IMG/VR virus record: IMGVR_UViG_3300025154_000354
Span: 1 to 25,842 of that record
Length of the DNA: 25,842 bases
Direction: 5' to 3' (one strand)
DNA from: a virus
The notes beneath the pieces were generated by a model. That model saw only the letters and a program-made list of their open reading frames with translations. It had not been told where the DNA came from and searched no databases. The position numbers and the translations under genes are program-made. Shown here in pieces: positions 14,475 through 22,664 of this stretch; positions within the stretch are counted from its first letter, which is position 1; the number at the start of each line of letters is the position of its first letter.

Positions 14475-14790
14475 TGACAGCCTCCCAAATGGTTATCAGC
14501 GCGGCGCGGGATAGGGTTTGCAGTTTCCACGGCTTCACCTGTATCGCCCCGGACTCGGCCAACGGCTTCAAATACTCGATCAACTCCTTGCGGGTGACTT
14601 TGTAATCGCCGTCGGCGTCCAACGATTCCAGCCCGTCGCAATCGGCTGGTTCCTCGACCAATTCGAATTCGCGGTTGCCGGTGAACTTGGCGACGGCGCG
14701 GGCGTCCGTCACGTCCGGCGTAGCCCCGCCCGAGAAATCGTAGCCGTAAACCTGCATAACTTCGTGATCGCCCAAATACCGAAATTTCAT
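14452..14790 (-). CDS. Head completion-type protein with EF-hand-like loop
   Basis: I start it at ATG 14790 (AGGTG upstream), not at the in-frame ATG 36 bases earlier, because the protein then begins MKFRYLGDHEVMQVYGYDF. 112 residues. The N-terminal half is a small beta domain. Residues 58-69 read DADGDYKVTRKE: Asp at positions 1, 3 and 5, a hydrophobic at 8 and Glu at 12, the pattern of an EF-hand calcium loop, though the usual Gly at position 6 is Tyr. A helix (LIEYLKPLAES) follows, as in EF-hands. Its place between capsid-associated genes and the adaptor suggests a head or neck role. Calcium binding is inference. Confidence 0.6.
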   Translation of the reverse strand: MKFRYLGDHEVMQVYGYDFSGGATPDVTDARAVAKFTGNREFELVEEPADCDGLESLDADGDYKVTRKELIEYLKPLAESGAIQVKPWKLQTLSRAALITIWEAVNGDPTEC

Positions 14791-14829
14791 AAAGCACCTG
14801 ATGGATGGGGGCCGAAGCCCCCACATCGG

Positions 14830-15333
14830 TTAAGGGACCAAATAAAGCACCACGAGCGTCAATGTGCCCGTGCCTGTAGTGTCGGCGGCGACGTTGACCG
14901 TCCCCACGAAAGTGGTTTCCTTGGTGAACTGAAAAGGACCGACGGCCATTAACTGGCCCTGGGCCGGGCGGAATATCCCCGTGATAATAAGCCCGGTGAT
15001 GCCCGTTCCAACCAACACACCCATGTCACCCAATCCCGTAGCGTTCGCGGCGTCGTAAGTGCCGCTTCCGCCGTTGGCCAACCATCCGAAGTCTATATTT
15101 AGCGCTTCGGACCCGGTATCCGCGTCGATGGTGTCTCCATAGACCCATCCGCCCACAATTACCGCTCTTGCGGGGACCTTGCAGAACTCAATCACGTCTC
15201 CGGCTTCGAGTAAGTTCCCCGCGGCTATTTCGACCGTGCCGTAGGCCGCGCAAAGCACACCCCCGCCCTCTGGGGGCTGAAACACCGGGAACCCATCGGC
15301 CGCCCTTGTTGCGACAATTACCTCGGCTGCCAT
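14830..15333 (-). CDS. Beta-rich virion protein, tandem paralog A
   Basis: 167 residues, about 40% identical by eye to the product of 15344-15841 immediately upstream. Shared blocks are AEVI..TRAA.GFPVFQ at the N-terminus, GNLLEA.D.I.FCKVPA, GGW.YGD.ID and NGG.GT.DA. The proteins are Gly/Thr/Ala-rich and beta-rich, with no signal peptide. Location between the capsid gene and neck genes suggests head decoration or a head fibre, but I do not recognise the family. ATG has AAGGGGGG upstream. Compared with its partner it has two short insertions, near the N-terminus (PPEGG) and in the DADTGSEA loop. Confidence 0.6.
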   Translation of the reverse strand: MAAEVIVATRAADGFPVFQPPEGGGVLCAAYGTVEIAAGNLLEAGDVIEFCKVPARAVIVGGWVYGDTIDADTGSEALNIDFGWLANGGSGTYDAANATGLGDMGVLVGTGITGLIITGIFRPAQGQLMAVGPFQFTKETTFVGTVNVAADTTGTGTLTLVVLYLVP

Positions 15334-15343
15334 GGTGCCCCCC

Positions 15344-15841
15344 TTAATCCACGAGGTAGAAAACTACCATGGACAGAGTTCCGACCGCGCCGCCGGCCGC
15401 CGCCGTATTGACGATAGCCGTGATGGTGGTTTCCCTGGTGAATGTTATCGGGCCATCCGCCAGAAGCAGGCCTTGAAGCGGATAGATAATCCCGGCAACA
15501 GGTTTTAAGTCTGTGATAGCGTCGCCGGTGATTGTTCCGAGGTTTCCGAAGCCGTCGGTGTCCACAGCATCCCACGTTCCCGTTCCGCCGTTGGCCGCCC
15601 AACCAATGTCAATGTCGAGCGTTTCCGTTCCGGTGTCGATGTCGTCGCCGTAAATCCAACCGCCGATAATCGTCGCACCGGCCGGAACTTTACAGAACTT
15701 GATGATGTCGTTGGCTTCGAGTAAGTTCCCCGAAGCAATTTCCGTCACCCCGTAGGCGGCCTGAACCACTCCGGAGCCTATCCCCTGGAAAACGGGGAAT
15801 CCGGCGGCTGCCCTTGTGGTGATGATAACTTCCGCAGTCAT
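15344..15841 (-). CDS. Beta-rich virion protein, tandem paralog B
   Basis: 165 residues, the upstream member of a tandem pair; only ten bases separate it from its paralog. AAGGGGGG precedes the ATG. Both members share the core GNLLEANDIIKFCKVPAGATIIGGWIYGD-like region, one conserved Cys within FCKVPA and a C-terminal strand ending in V.YLV. Both reading frames are intact and both have strong ribosome-binding sites, so both are probably made. The pair could form a mixed oligomer, or the copies could have diverged for different sites on the capsid. Confidence 0.6.
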   Translation of the reverse strand: MTAEVIITTRAAAGFPVFQGIGSGVVQAAYGVTEIASGNLLEANDIIKFCKVPAGATIIGGWIYGDDIDTGTETLDIDIGWAANGGTGTWDAVDTDGFGNLGTITGDAITDLKPVAGIIYPLQGLLLADGPITFTRETTITAIVNTAAAGGAVGTLSMVVFYLVD

Positions 15842-15851
15842 GTTTCCCCCC

Positions 15852-16610
15852 TTATCCCTTGATCAAGGTCAAGGCGGTGGAATTGGTTAAGGTAGCGGGT
15901 CCGCTGGCCGGTTTCGAAGCCGTCAGCGTAGCTGGGGCCGAAGACGACACCGCGGCCGGCAAAGCCTTTACCACGGTATTGTTAAAGGTCGCCGTGGTAA
16001 CGTCGGACGCATTGGTCAGGTCGTCGGTGTTGGCCGTCCAGGTCGAAGCGATGTTCTCAATGGCGATATAACCAATGGCTACGTTGTTCGTGTCGGCGGC
16101 GGGAAGGGCGGCAAGCGCCAAGGCCGCGCTGTCATAGGCTTGCAACGCCCCTACGACTTTCGTTGACACCGTGCCTGCCGCGTCAATTTGAATCAGAATC
16201 GCGCCGAACTTGCTGGCCGTGATCTCATGGGCGGCGGTGAAAGTTAGGGCGTCCGTAGCCGCTTTTGTGTAAGTGACTCCGGCGATGGTATACACCGCCG
16301 TGGTCGTGGTTTTGAACTTGGTGGCGTCACCGGCCGATATGGCCAAAGTGCCGTGAACCAACATTCCGTCAGCCATGTAGGTCCGGAGACTGTTGGCGAG
16401 GGTTTTGAGCGCATCCACCACGGTTTTGAACGTAGCATGGTCGTCGTGAAGTTCCTCGATAAGCGTCTCGATTGCGTCATGCGACGTTTTGTTGGTGGCG
16501 TGGTCGGTCTGGAGTTCGTTAACTACGTCACGAGCGTTTTCCAGGAATACGACCAAGTCGCGGTCCCAAAACCCCTGACGCCCTACATCGTGTTCAAGCG
16601 GAGTTGCCAT
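15852..16610 (-). CDS. Virion protein with coiled-coil N-terminus and beta-rich tail
   Basis: 252 residues. Residues 31-72 contain two adjacent 21-residue repeats (core DHATxKTxxDAxxTL), each three heptads long, which should form a coiled coil and perhaps a trimer. The rest (from about 85) is Ala/Thr-rich and beta-rich, with a repetitive tail (APATLTASKPASGPATL). A coiled-coil stalk followed by a beta domain, next to the capsid gene, suggests a head fibre or head decoration protein. No named family recognised. AAGGGGGTG lies upstream of ATG 16610. Confidence 0.6.
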   Translation of the reverse strand: MATPLEHDVGRQGFWDRDLVVFLENARDVVNELQTDHATNKTSHDAIETLIEELHDDHATFKTVVDALKTLANSLRTYMADGMLVHGTLAISAGDATKFKTTTTAVYTIAGVTYTKAATDALTFTAAHEITASKFGAILIQIDAAGTVSTKVVGALQAYDSAALALAALPAADTNNVAIGYIAIENIASTWTANTDDLTNASDVTTATFNNTVVKALPAAVSSSAPATLTASKPASGPATLTNSTALTLIKG

Positions 16611-16622
16611 TACCGCACCCCC

Positions 16623-17708
16623 TTAAACGTCGGCGACGCTGGCAAACCAGCCCGTGCATACGCCGAGGTCGGTCGGGTCGTCGGTATCGTCGGCTCCTGT
16701 GCCGAATCTGAGCTTTTCCAATCCGCGCATTTCGGCGATGGCCACGCCGTATTTGTCGCCGTAGTCGAACTCTTTGGTTCGGGTTTTCGGCCGCTTCGCC
16801 CAGACAAGGCCCAGGGACTGAGCGCCGCACAGGTGAACCGGCGCCACGTCGATACTGGACGCGCCCATGCCGGTGACGACCGGTATTTCCGGGATTTCCC
16901 GAATAATCATGCCGTCCCAGAGCAGATCGCCGCCGGTAAAAAGCGGGTTTTTTTCGCCGCGTTCCCGGGCGTCCCGATTCGCCTGTTGAATGGCCGAATC
17001 GTGGGACAGATCGCGGAAACAATAGGTGTTGGCGAAAACGACGAACCATTCCTCGTCTCCGGCCTTGGTCATCAGGGGTCGAATCTTGGGGTCTGCATTG
17101 AGGGCGATGCGTTTGAGCAAGCTCAAACTGGCACTGGTCAGGCGGTCATTAGTCGCATCGATGTTGGCCAAACAGGCCGAGTGGTCGTTGGCCGCGTTGT
17201 TGGAAAGGGCCGCGCCGAAAAGGACGCGGTCGGCGTTATCGACAAGCCAAGCGTCTTTCTGGGTTTCGGTCGCGGAGGCATACAGGACGCCGTTGATCGA
17301 CCGGAAGGCCTGGATAATGTCGCCCCGGAGCTTTTTGAGGTTCCAGGATTTTAGCCGGCTTTTGGCTGCCTCCCGGAGGTCGATAGCGCTGAACTGTTCG
17401 TCCGAGGCCGCTACGCGGACGGCATGGCGAATTTGGGCCACTTCCACGCGCTGACTCCGGGAGTCAAGGGCCTCTTCGTTGCCTTCGAGCGTGTCCGAAC
17501 CGGTGACGCCGTCGCCTTCCAGTTCGTGAACGAGGGCGAAGGTGTCCCATTTGCCCTTTTTGGTCGAAAGTTTGTCCTTGACCTGAATCATGCTCGACTC
17601 GTCCGTGCCCATGTATTTGACGAATCGGTTTTCCCTGACGTATTCGGTGAAATACTGGTCATCCCACTGTTGGACGGTCAAACCAGTTGCTACAGTCGTG
17701 TCAGCCAT
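16623..17708 (-). CDS. Major capsid protein (DUF4043/N4-gp56-like)
   Basis: 361 residues, a usual length for an HK97-fold coat protein without a proteolytic leader domain. The C-terminal half holds EEWFVVFANTYCFRDL, NPLFTGGDLLWDGMIIREIPEI and FDYGDKYGVAIAEMRGLEKLRF, which fit the DUF4043/N4-gp56 family of major capsid proteins. These form the icosahedral shell. The gene lies immediately after the scaffold gene, with portal and terminase further upstream, the standard order. The ATG has AAAGGG upstream. High expression is expected. Confidence 0.87.
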   Translation of the reverse strand: MADTTVATGLTVQQWDDQYFTEYVRENRFVKYMGTDESSMIQVKDKLSTKKGKWDTFALVHELEGDGVTGSDTLEGNEEALDSRSQRVEVAQIRHAVRVAASDEQFSAIDLREAAKSRLKSWNLKKLRGDIIQAFRSINGVLYASATETQKDAWLVDNADRVLFGAALSNNAANDHSACLANIDATNDRLTSASLSLLKRIALNADPKIRPLMTKAGDEEWFVVFANTYCFRDLSHDSAIQQANRDARERGEKNPLFTGGDLLWDGMIIREIPEIPVVTGMGASSIDVAPVHLCGAQSLGLVWAKRPKTRTKEFDYGDKYGVAIAEMRGLEKLRFGTGADDTDDPTDLGVCTGWFASVADV

Positions 17709-17722
17709 TGGCTATTTCCCTT

Positions 17723-18601
17723 TCATCGGCCAAGCACCTTCCCGATAGATTGAGGCCCCGCCCACTTCGGCCCGGAGTTCGAACCAACTGCGGGTAAGTC
17801 CGTCAAGCTGCCCGGTAGGCGCCTGGCAATTTCAGCGTTGATTTTTGCCTGGTTTTCCGCTTCCACCTCGGCCCGGATTTGAGCGCGGAGTGCATCCATG
17901 TCCTGACCTTGCGGCTGTCCGTTCTGCTGCTGGTATTGCCGCATGAAATTTTCGGCCGTTCGATAGGCGAACTCGGCCGGGTCGGCGGCTTGCATACCCT
18001 GATCCCGCAAAACTGGATAGTTTGCGACGAGGGAGCGAAAAACGTTTATTTTATCGTCAAAGTCCTGATACCTGGACCGGGCGGCGGATTCCGCGAGGTT
18101 CAGGAACCGGTTGGTGGCTTCGGCTTGAACGGCTTGGACTCGTTGATCCACGACCGCAAGCGGGTTATTCCAAAACTCGACTTCCGGGTCTACCGGAGGC
18201 ACAGCCGGTTGCGGCTGTTGGACCGGTGGACGCTGTTGCATTTGGGCCACAAACGCCCGCAATTGGTCGCGCTCGGCTTCGACCGTTTGACGCTTGCGCC
18301 TTTCATCCTCGGCGACGGACTGGAATGCCCTTACTTTTCTGGTCGGTTCGTCATCCACAACGGTCTCGGCCCCGGCGGCGGGAGAATCGCCCGGTTCAGC
18401 GGCGGCCTGTGCGCCCGGTTCGACCGTTTGGACCGTAGCCGTAGTTACCGGCTCAACCTGGCCCGTGAAGCGCCCTTGGGCGTCCCTGGCCGGTTCAGCG
18501 GCGGTTTCGGCGGCGGTTGGTTCCCCGGACGGCTCGACCTGGTTATCAGGCGATTCCTCCGGCGTGTGCGTCGATCCAAAAATCTCGTCTAGGTCGGCCA
18601 T
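17723..18601 (-). CDS. Capsid scaffolding protein
   Basis: 292 residues, acidic and low complexity. The first ~90 residues are Pro/Glu/Thr/Ala-rich and likely disordered. A charged coiled-coil stretch follows (about 90-125, VAEDERRKRQTVEAERDQL), then a Pro/Gln linker and a helical C-terminal part. This, and its place between portal and coat genes, is typical of assembly scaffolds that guide shell formation and then leave. The C-terminal tail (GPQSIGKVLGR) is basic, as expected for a coat-binding end. AGGAGAC precedes the ATG. There is no protease motif, so it is not a fused protease-scaffold. Confidence 0.8.
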   Translation of the reverse strand: MADLDEIFGSTHTPEESPDNQVEPSGEPTAAETAAEPARDAQGRFTGQVEPVTTATVQTVEPGAQAAAEPGDSPAAGAETVVDDEPTRKVRAFQSVAEDERRKRQTVEAERDQLRAFVAQMQQRPPVQQPQPAVPPVDPEVEFWNNPLAVVDQRVQAVQAEATNRFLNLAESAARSRYQDFDDKINVFRSLVANYPVLRDQGMQAADPAEFAYRTAENFMRQYQQQNGQPQGQDMDALRAQIRAEVEAENQAKINAEIARRLPGSLTDLPAVGSNSGPKWAGPQSIGKVLGR

Positions 18602-18612
18602 GTCTGTCTCCT

Positions 18613-20487
18613 CTACTGCGCCCGTGACGGCGGCGGCCCAAAATTTCGCCCGTTACCCGGCGGCGGTGTATTTTTCGCAATTAGCTGCAAGGGCAACATT
18701 TGCGTTTCAACCTGCGTTTTGATCGTATCGGCTTGGGTCTTTTTAGTCTGAGCCTGTTTGCCTGTAACATCAGCCTCTTTATCGGCCATTTCCAATTCGG
18801 CCGCGTGCTGGGCAACCTGCGCCTGTTGCGCCTGCTGTTCCTCGTTGCCCTTCATGCGTTCGAGTATTTTGTCTTTATTCCGTAGGCTGGAAGCCTCAAT
18901 CAACAGAGCCGGAGGTATCAACCCGGGGCCGACGCCCGAGAATTTGACCAGAGCGTCAAATTGTTCCTGTTGCAACGTCACCACGTCTGGCGCCTCGTCG
19001 AGCACCAAGTCAATGTCGAGTTCCGATACGTTATTCTCGTAGCTGACGACCTGTTGAAGCCGTGGGTCCATCTGAATCATTTCGGGCGTAACCGTCAGTC
19101 CCTCTTTCGCGAGTTGTTCGCCCAAAGTCACCGGAATATTGAGGCCAACAAACCTGATTTTGTTGGTGTCATCAGTCACCCGAATCCACTTTTCCTCTTT
19201 CCAGAATTGCCGGACACGGTTCCAAATGGCCCGGTAAACCCGTTTCTGCCAGACCCTGAGCGATTTATACGGCGGCCCTATTTCGAGGGTCGAGTTTTGC
19301 GATAGCTGTTGCAACGCCCGACCGGACAGGTCTCTTGTCTCCGAACCGGTCAACGCGGCGTTCGCCCCCTGCGCGTCCATTTCGGCCTTGGCCTCTTGGA
19401 GCAAATTCAACTGCCCCGTGGCCATGTCGCCGGTTGGGAGTATCCCGAAATGTTTGCCGTATTCGAAATCGTTGCTATTTATTTCGAGGTGGCCGTCGGG
19501 TTTAGCCAATTCCGACCTGGCCCTCACTTTGTCCTCAACCGCCCCTTTGACGCCAAAAGTTTGACGCACTGAAATAAGGTGCAACGCCTTCGACCGGCGC
19601 TTGTTTATTTCGTCTTGTAGATCGAGCAATCTGGTAACGGGGCCGTATCGATTGCCTTCGCGGTCGATATAGGCGGATTGAAATATCAGGCTCGGTTCCG
19701 GTTCGCCCTCGTCGTTCAGGTAGGGCGAAACGCCCGGACCCTGAACCGGGCCGGACTGCGTAAACTGGCAGTAATGCCACACGCCTCGGTCGCGGTAGCA
19801 CATATGGACAATACGGATTCGTTCGCGGGCGGAATCAAACCAAATCTGTTGGGGCTTGTCGTCGTAAGTCGTGCCCGCCGTCGAAATCGGCGCGGTTTCT
19901 TTGGTATCTACAAGCGCCTGCAGTCCCTCCGGGAACGCGGCCAGAGCGTCCTCGTAGTCCATCCACTGAACCACGCCCAAATACCGGGCGTCACTGAAAT
20001 CCTTTTCCCGCGAATGGGGGTCCCAAAACAGCCGGTCCCAGAAAATCCGCTTGACCTGAATTTCCAGCTCGCCCTTTTTGTTCGGCCGGACATAGACCTC
20101 GACGCCGCCGGTTCCTTCAATCTCCATACAGGTAAAAACGTCCGAACGAGTCTCGTCGAAGCCCACGTTGTCGCAGACGTATCGCAAAGCGTCCGTGGCC
20201 GCATCCGCGCCTTCCTCGTGCGCCGGTGTGCGCGGGTAGGCCTTAGGATCGGTTTTACTGCGGTCCTCCATGGTAATGAGCGCATCGACTTTGGGAGCAA
20301 TGCGGTTTAGCGTCAAGCAGGGCTGTTTCCGATCCTCCAAAACCTTGCGCTCCGCTGGCGTCCACTGTTTGTTGTCGTAGTAGTCCCGGCACAACTCGGA
20401 CCTGGCCCGGCTGTCCTGGCTCACGTCCTCGGCCGATTCGAACCACTTGACCAGTCGGTCGTGAGTGACGGTCAGGCCGTTTTCCAT
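18613..20487 (-). CDS. Portal protein (P22-like)
   Basis: 624 residues from ATG 20487 (GAGGGGGCGTC upstream); an in-frame ATG 36 bases further up has no better site. The N-terminus (ESAEDVSQDSRARSELCRDYYDNKQWT) and core (QPCLTLNRIAPKVDALITME) are characteristic of P22-type portal proteins, and DRLFWDPHSREKDFSDARY also fits. Twelve copies would form the ring through which DNA is packaged and ejected. The C-terminus (from about 560) is a Gln/Ala/Lys-rich helical region like the barrel of P22 portals. It overlaps the large terminase gene by 16 bases, suggesting coupled translation of the packaging motor and its dock. Confidence 0.9.
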   Translation of the reverse strand: MENGLTVTHDRLVKWFESAEDVSQDSRARSELCRDYYDNKQWTPAERKVLEDRKQPCLTLNRIAPKVDALITMEDRSKTDPKAYPRTPAHEEGADAATDALRYVCDNVGFDETRSDVFTCMEIEGTGGVEVYVRPNKKGELEIQVKRIFWDRLFWDPHSREKDFSDARYLGVVQWMDYEDALAAFPEGLQALVDTKETAPISTAGTTYDDKPQQIWFDSARERIRIVHMCYRDRGVWHYCQFTQSGPVQGPGVSPYLNDEGEPEPSLIFQSAYIDREGNRYGPVTRLLDLQDEINKRRSKALHLISVRQTFGVKGAVEDKVRARSELAKPDGHLEINSNDFEYGKHFGILPTGDMATGQLNLLQEAKAEMDAQGANAALTGSETRDLSGRALQQLSQNSTLEIGPPYKSLRVWQKRVYRAIWNRVRQFWKEEKWIRVTDDTNKIRFVGLNIPVTLGEQLAKEGLTVTPEMIQMDPRLQQVVSYENNVSELDIDLVLDEAPDVVTLQQEQFDALVKFSGVGPGLIPPALLIEASSLRNKDKILERMKGNEEQQAQQAQVAQHAAELEMADKEADVTGKQAQTKKTQADTIKTQVETQMLPLQLIAKNTPPPGNGRNFGPPPSRAQ

Positions 20488-21776
20488 GACGCCCCCTCGG
20501 TATCCGCAAAAGCCGAATCCCAAGCGCTTTTAGGCTTGGGGTGGTTGGGAAGTTCAATCGCAAGGCCCAGCTGCTGGAAGGCGTCGGCGGCATGACACGC
20601 CCAATCGTCGTTAGGCTCTTTTTTGTATTGCCCGGTTTCCTGGTCTTTTTCATACCGGTAATGCCGAAGCGCCTGTAGCCCGTCCGCGCATCGACCCTCA
20701 TCGAACCAACAGAGCGAAAAAACCGCCCGCGCCGCCTGAATGCCCTGCTTTTTGTATTGGACGCGGGGAATGACCGTTACCCGACCGAGTTTGCCCGCCT
20801 CTACCTGCATCTTGATTGTGCGTCCGCCGGCCGACAGTTGCCGATGATGGGCGTCGTGGGGCAGGAAGTGTGTCCCGTAGAGATAACCGCGCTCTTGAAG
20901 GGTTTTGAGGTAATGCGGAATATCCTTGAACTGATTTTGATAGTAATCGATGATTCGAAACTCCATCCCGACCGGCTGCGCGAACCAAATAGTCGTCAGG
21001 TCGGCATGGCCCAAATCCCAAAACGTATTGACCGGCACGCCACGCTCAATCGGGACGCGAGTAATTCGACCTTCCGCGTCAGCCGCCCGCAGTTCGGAGG
21101 CGAATATAGCGCCCTCCAAAATTTGACGACAACGGCCTTCCCAGACGTTCAGGTAGGCGTCCGGGTCCTTCGTGGCCAAATACAACCGCTCCTGGTTCAG
21201 CACCTCCGGGAACCAAGGATTGTCCCGCCAGTTAATTTCAATCACGATACTGTCAGGCGGAGGATTGACCACGAACCGTTGATACGTTTCATCGGTCGTC
21301 AGCATCGGGTTGAAGCTTACCCAAATCTCCGAGCCGTCTTTACGAATGGTCGGGATGAGCGTCTCCCAAGACGACCGGGAAACGACCTGAGCCTCTTCTA
21401 CCCAGGCATAATCGACGCCTTCGTAGGATTTCAGGTTGTCGCCGTTGTGCCGGAGGCCTTCAAAAAAGAATTGCGTTCCTTCGGCAGTTGTGCCTATCCG
21501 ACCGAGTATGGTGGTCTTTTGCACCTCGTAGAACGATTCAAGCCCGAGCGTTTTTATCTGATTTTTCAGTAAACGATATACCGAAGCCTCGATGGATTTT
21601 TGAATCTCCCTGCAGCACAAAACGAGAATGGGGCGTTGAGCGCCCATGATTAGAAACGCCCTGGCGATACCCCACGACTTCGCCCCGCCGCGCCCGCCGT
21701 AGAGGATTTTATACCGAGACGGCTCGAATATCGGTTCGAGCTTCTCGGGAAAGTCGGTAAAAGTGGGCTCGCTCAA
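20472..21776 (-). CDS. terL: Terminase large subunit (ATPase and nuclease)
   Basis: 434 residues. The N-terminal ATPase has Walker A GGRGGAKS (27-34), Walker B VDYAWVEEA (121-129) with catalytic Glu, and a coupling motif SFNP (154-157). The RNase H-fold nuclease has acidic residues in WDLG (Asp254), LPHD (Asp308) and HAADAF (Asp398). It belongs to the PBSX/phage terminase-3 type. It cuts concatemeric DNA and pumps it through the portal. The start is TTG 21776, whose TTGA overlaps the previous stop; GGAGGATT lies about ten bases upstream. The N-terminal EKLEPIFEPSRYKILYGG is complete for the family, so the TTG start is sound. Confidence 0.95.
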   Translation of the reverse strand: MSEPTFTDFPEKLEPIFEPSRYKILYGGRGGAKSWGIARAFLIMGAQRPILVLCCREIQKSIEASVYRLLKNQIKTLGLESFYEVQKTTILGRIGTTAEGTQFFFEGLRHNGDNLKSYEGVDYAWVEEAQVVSRSSWETLIPTIRKDGSEIWVSFNPMLTTDETYQRFVVNPPPDSIVIEINWRDNPWFPEVLNQERLYLATKDPDAYLNVWEGRCRQILEGAIFASELRAADAEGRITRVPIERGVPVNTFWDLGHADLTTIWFAQPVGMEFRIIDYYQNQFKDIPHYLKTLQERGYLYGTHFLPHDAHHRQLSAGGRTIKMQVEAGKLGRVTVIPRVQYKKQGIQAARAVFSLCWFDEGRCADGLQALRHYRYEKDQETGQYKKEPNDDWACHAADAFQQLGLAIELPNHPKPKSAWDSAFADTEGASWKTA

Positions 21777-22114
21777 AGCGGATAATCCTCCGACCGACTC
21801 GTAAATTCGTTGTTATCCGTCACCGCCAATTCGATTATCCGTTCGTCGGTCAACCCCGCCGCCGTCACAATTTTATTGACTACGGTATAAACGCCCACGT
21901 CAGCCATCAGCGTGGCCGTGGTGACGTTTGCCGAAATAGCCTGCCCCGATATAGTCACCCCGGACTGTTCGGCCGTCCAAGTCGATGTTGAGATGGTATC
22001 CGAGCCCAAAAGAGCCGCCCAATTAATCGTATAGGATAGGACGGCGTTTTCAGTTTGCCTAAAATGTCGCCGTTTGTGTTGGACGGCGTTAAAAGTGCGG
22101 TCGAAACGATGCAT
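21773..22114 (-). CDS. Ig-like beta domain virion protein
   Basis: 113 residues. After a basic N-terminus (QHKRRHFRQTENAVLSY), YTINWAALLGSDTISTSTW (28-46) and the following strands (GVTISGQAISANVTTATLMADVGVYTVVNKIVTAAG) match a small Ig-like beta domain found in phage proteins sometimes called fibre-tail adaptors. The ribosome-binding site is weak, so translation may depend on the gene upstream, whose stop is three bases before the ATG. It ends overlapping the large terminase TTG. Its position between the terminase genes is unusual for a structural protein. Confidence 0.6.
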   Translation of the reverse strand: MHRFDRTFNAVQHKRRHFRQTENAVLSYTINWAALLGSDTISTSTWTAEQSGVTISGQAISANVTTATLMADVGVYTVVNKIVTAAGLTDERIIELAVTDNNEFTSRSEDYPL

Positions 22115-22117
22115 TTG

Positions 22118-22456
22118 CTAAAACTTCTGCGGGTAGAGCGTTACGACCACGGAGCTACCGGCTGTATACGTGCCCTCACTGAAATCGAGAAACGGCAGTA
22201 TTTCGGCTTCGGGAAAATATTTGATCCGTTGATCCGTGTTGTCGGCGCATAGGGCGTAAAACAACTGAGACCCGGATGCACTGCCATCGAGAACTTTGCA
22301 CTTGTCGGCCGCCGCCGCCGGGTTAAACTGGATTGAATGGACCCGCGTCCCGCCCAAGTGCCGCTTACTCAGCGTGTCGGTAATCAGCCAATCCGAGTCA
22401 ATCGCCGATATGGTAATTACCGTTTGGCTGGCATTCATTACAACCGTGTTCGCCAT
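22118..22456 (-). CDS. Beta-rich hypothetical virion protein
   Basis: 112 residues, predicted mainly beta strand (TVVMNASQTVITISAIDSDW; SSVVVTLYPQKF at the end), with Cys at two places (residues 53 and 70). GGAGGC precedes ATG 22456. It belongs to a run of four small or fibre-like genes inserted between the small and large terminase genes. No family recognised. A minor structural role is likely but inferred only from neighbours. Confidence 0.55.
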   Translation of the reverse strand: MANTVVMNASQTVITISAIDSDWLITDTLSKRHLGGTRVHSIQFNPAAAADKCKVLDGSASGSQLFYALCADNTDQRIKYFPEAEILPFLDFSEGTYTAGSSVVVTLYPQKF

Positions 22457-22457
22457 T

Positions 22458-22664
22458 TTAAAGCCTCCACCAGTAAACGAGGCATAAAGCCCCGATCATT
22501 GCTACCAGTATCGCCGCGCACTTCGCGCCCAGGGTTAGCGGTTCAGTCACTTCCTTGGGCCAATTCCGCCAACTGCGGCGGTCGGATATGTCAAGCAGGT
22601 CTTGCTCTCGCCACTCGCGGGCGGTAAGGTCAATGCCTGTGCCTTTCAGCCGCTTCGGAGTCAT
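22458..22664 (-). CDS. Small C-terminal membrane-anchored protein
   Basis: 68 residues from ATG 22664, whose ATGA overlaps the stop of the fibre-like gene. A longer in-frame ORF exists, but its N-terminal part would overlap that gene for nearly 300 bases and is not plausible. The first 45 residues are charged (TAREWREQDLLDISDRRSWRNW). Residues 48-66 form one membrane helix (GAKCAAILVAMIGALCLVYWW). Possible tail-anchored inner membrane protein. Function unknown; the position among virion genes is unexpected for a membrane protein. Confidence 0.55.
   Translation of the reverse strand: MTPKRLKGTGIDLTAREWREQDLLDISDRRSWRNWPKEVTEPLTLGAKCAAILVAMIGALCLVYWWRL

Noticed and set aside
16353-17354. 333-codon open frame on the plus strand opposite the capsid and head genes
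   Set aside because: It lies fully antisense to two well-supported genes, crosses their junction and has no ribosome-binding site or recognisable domain. Long antisense frames are common in GC-rich coding DNA.
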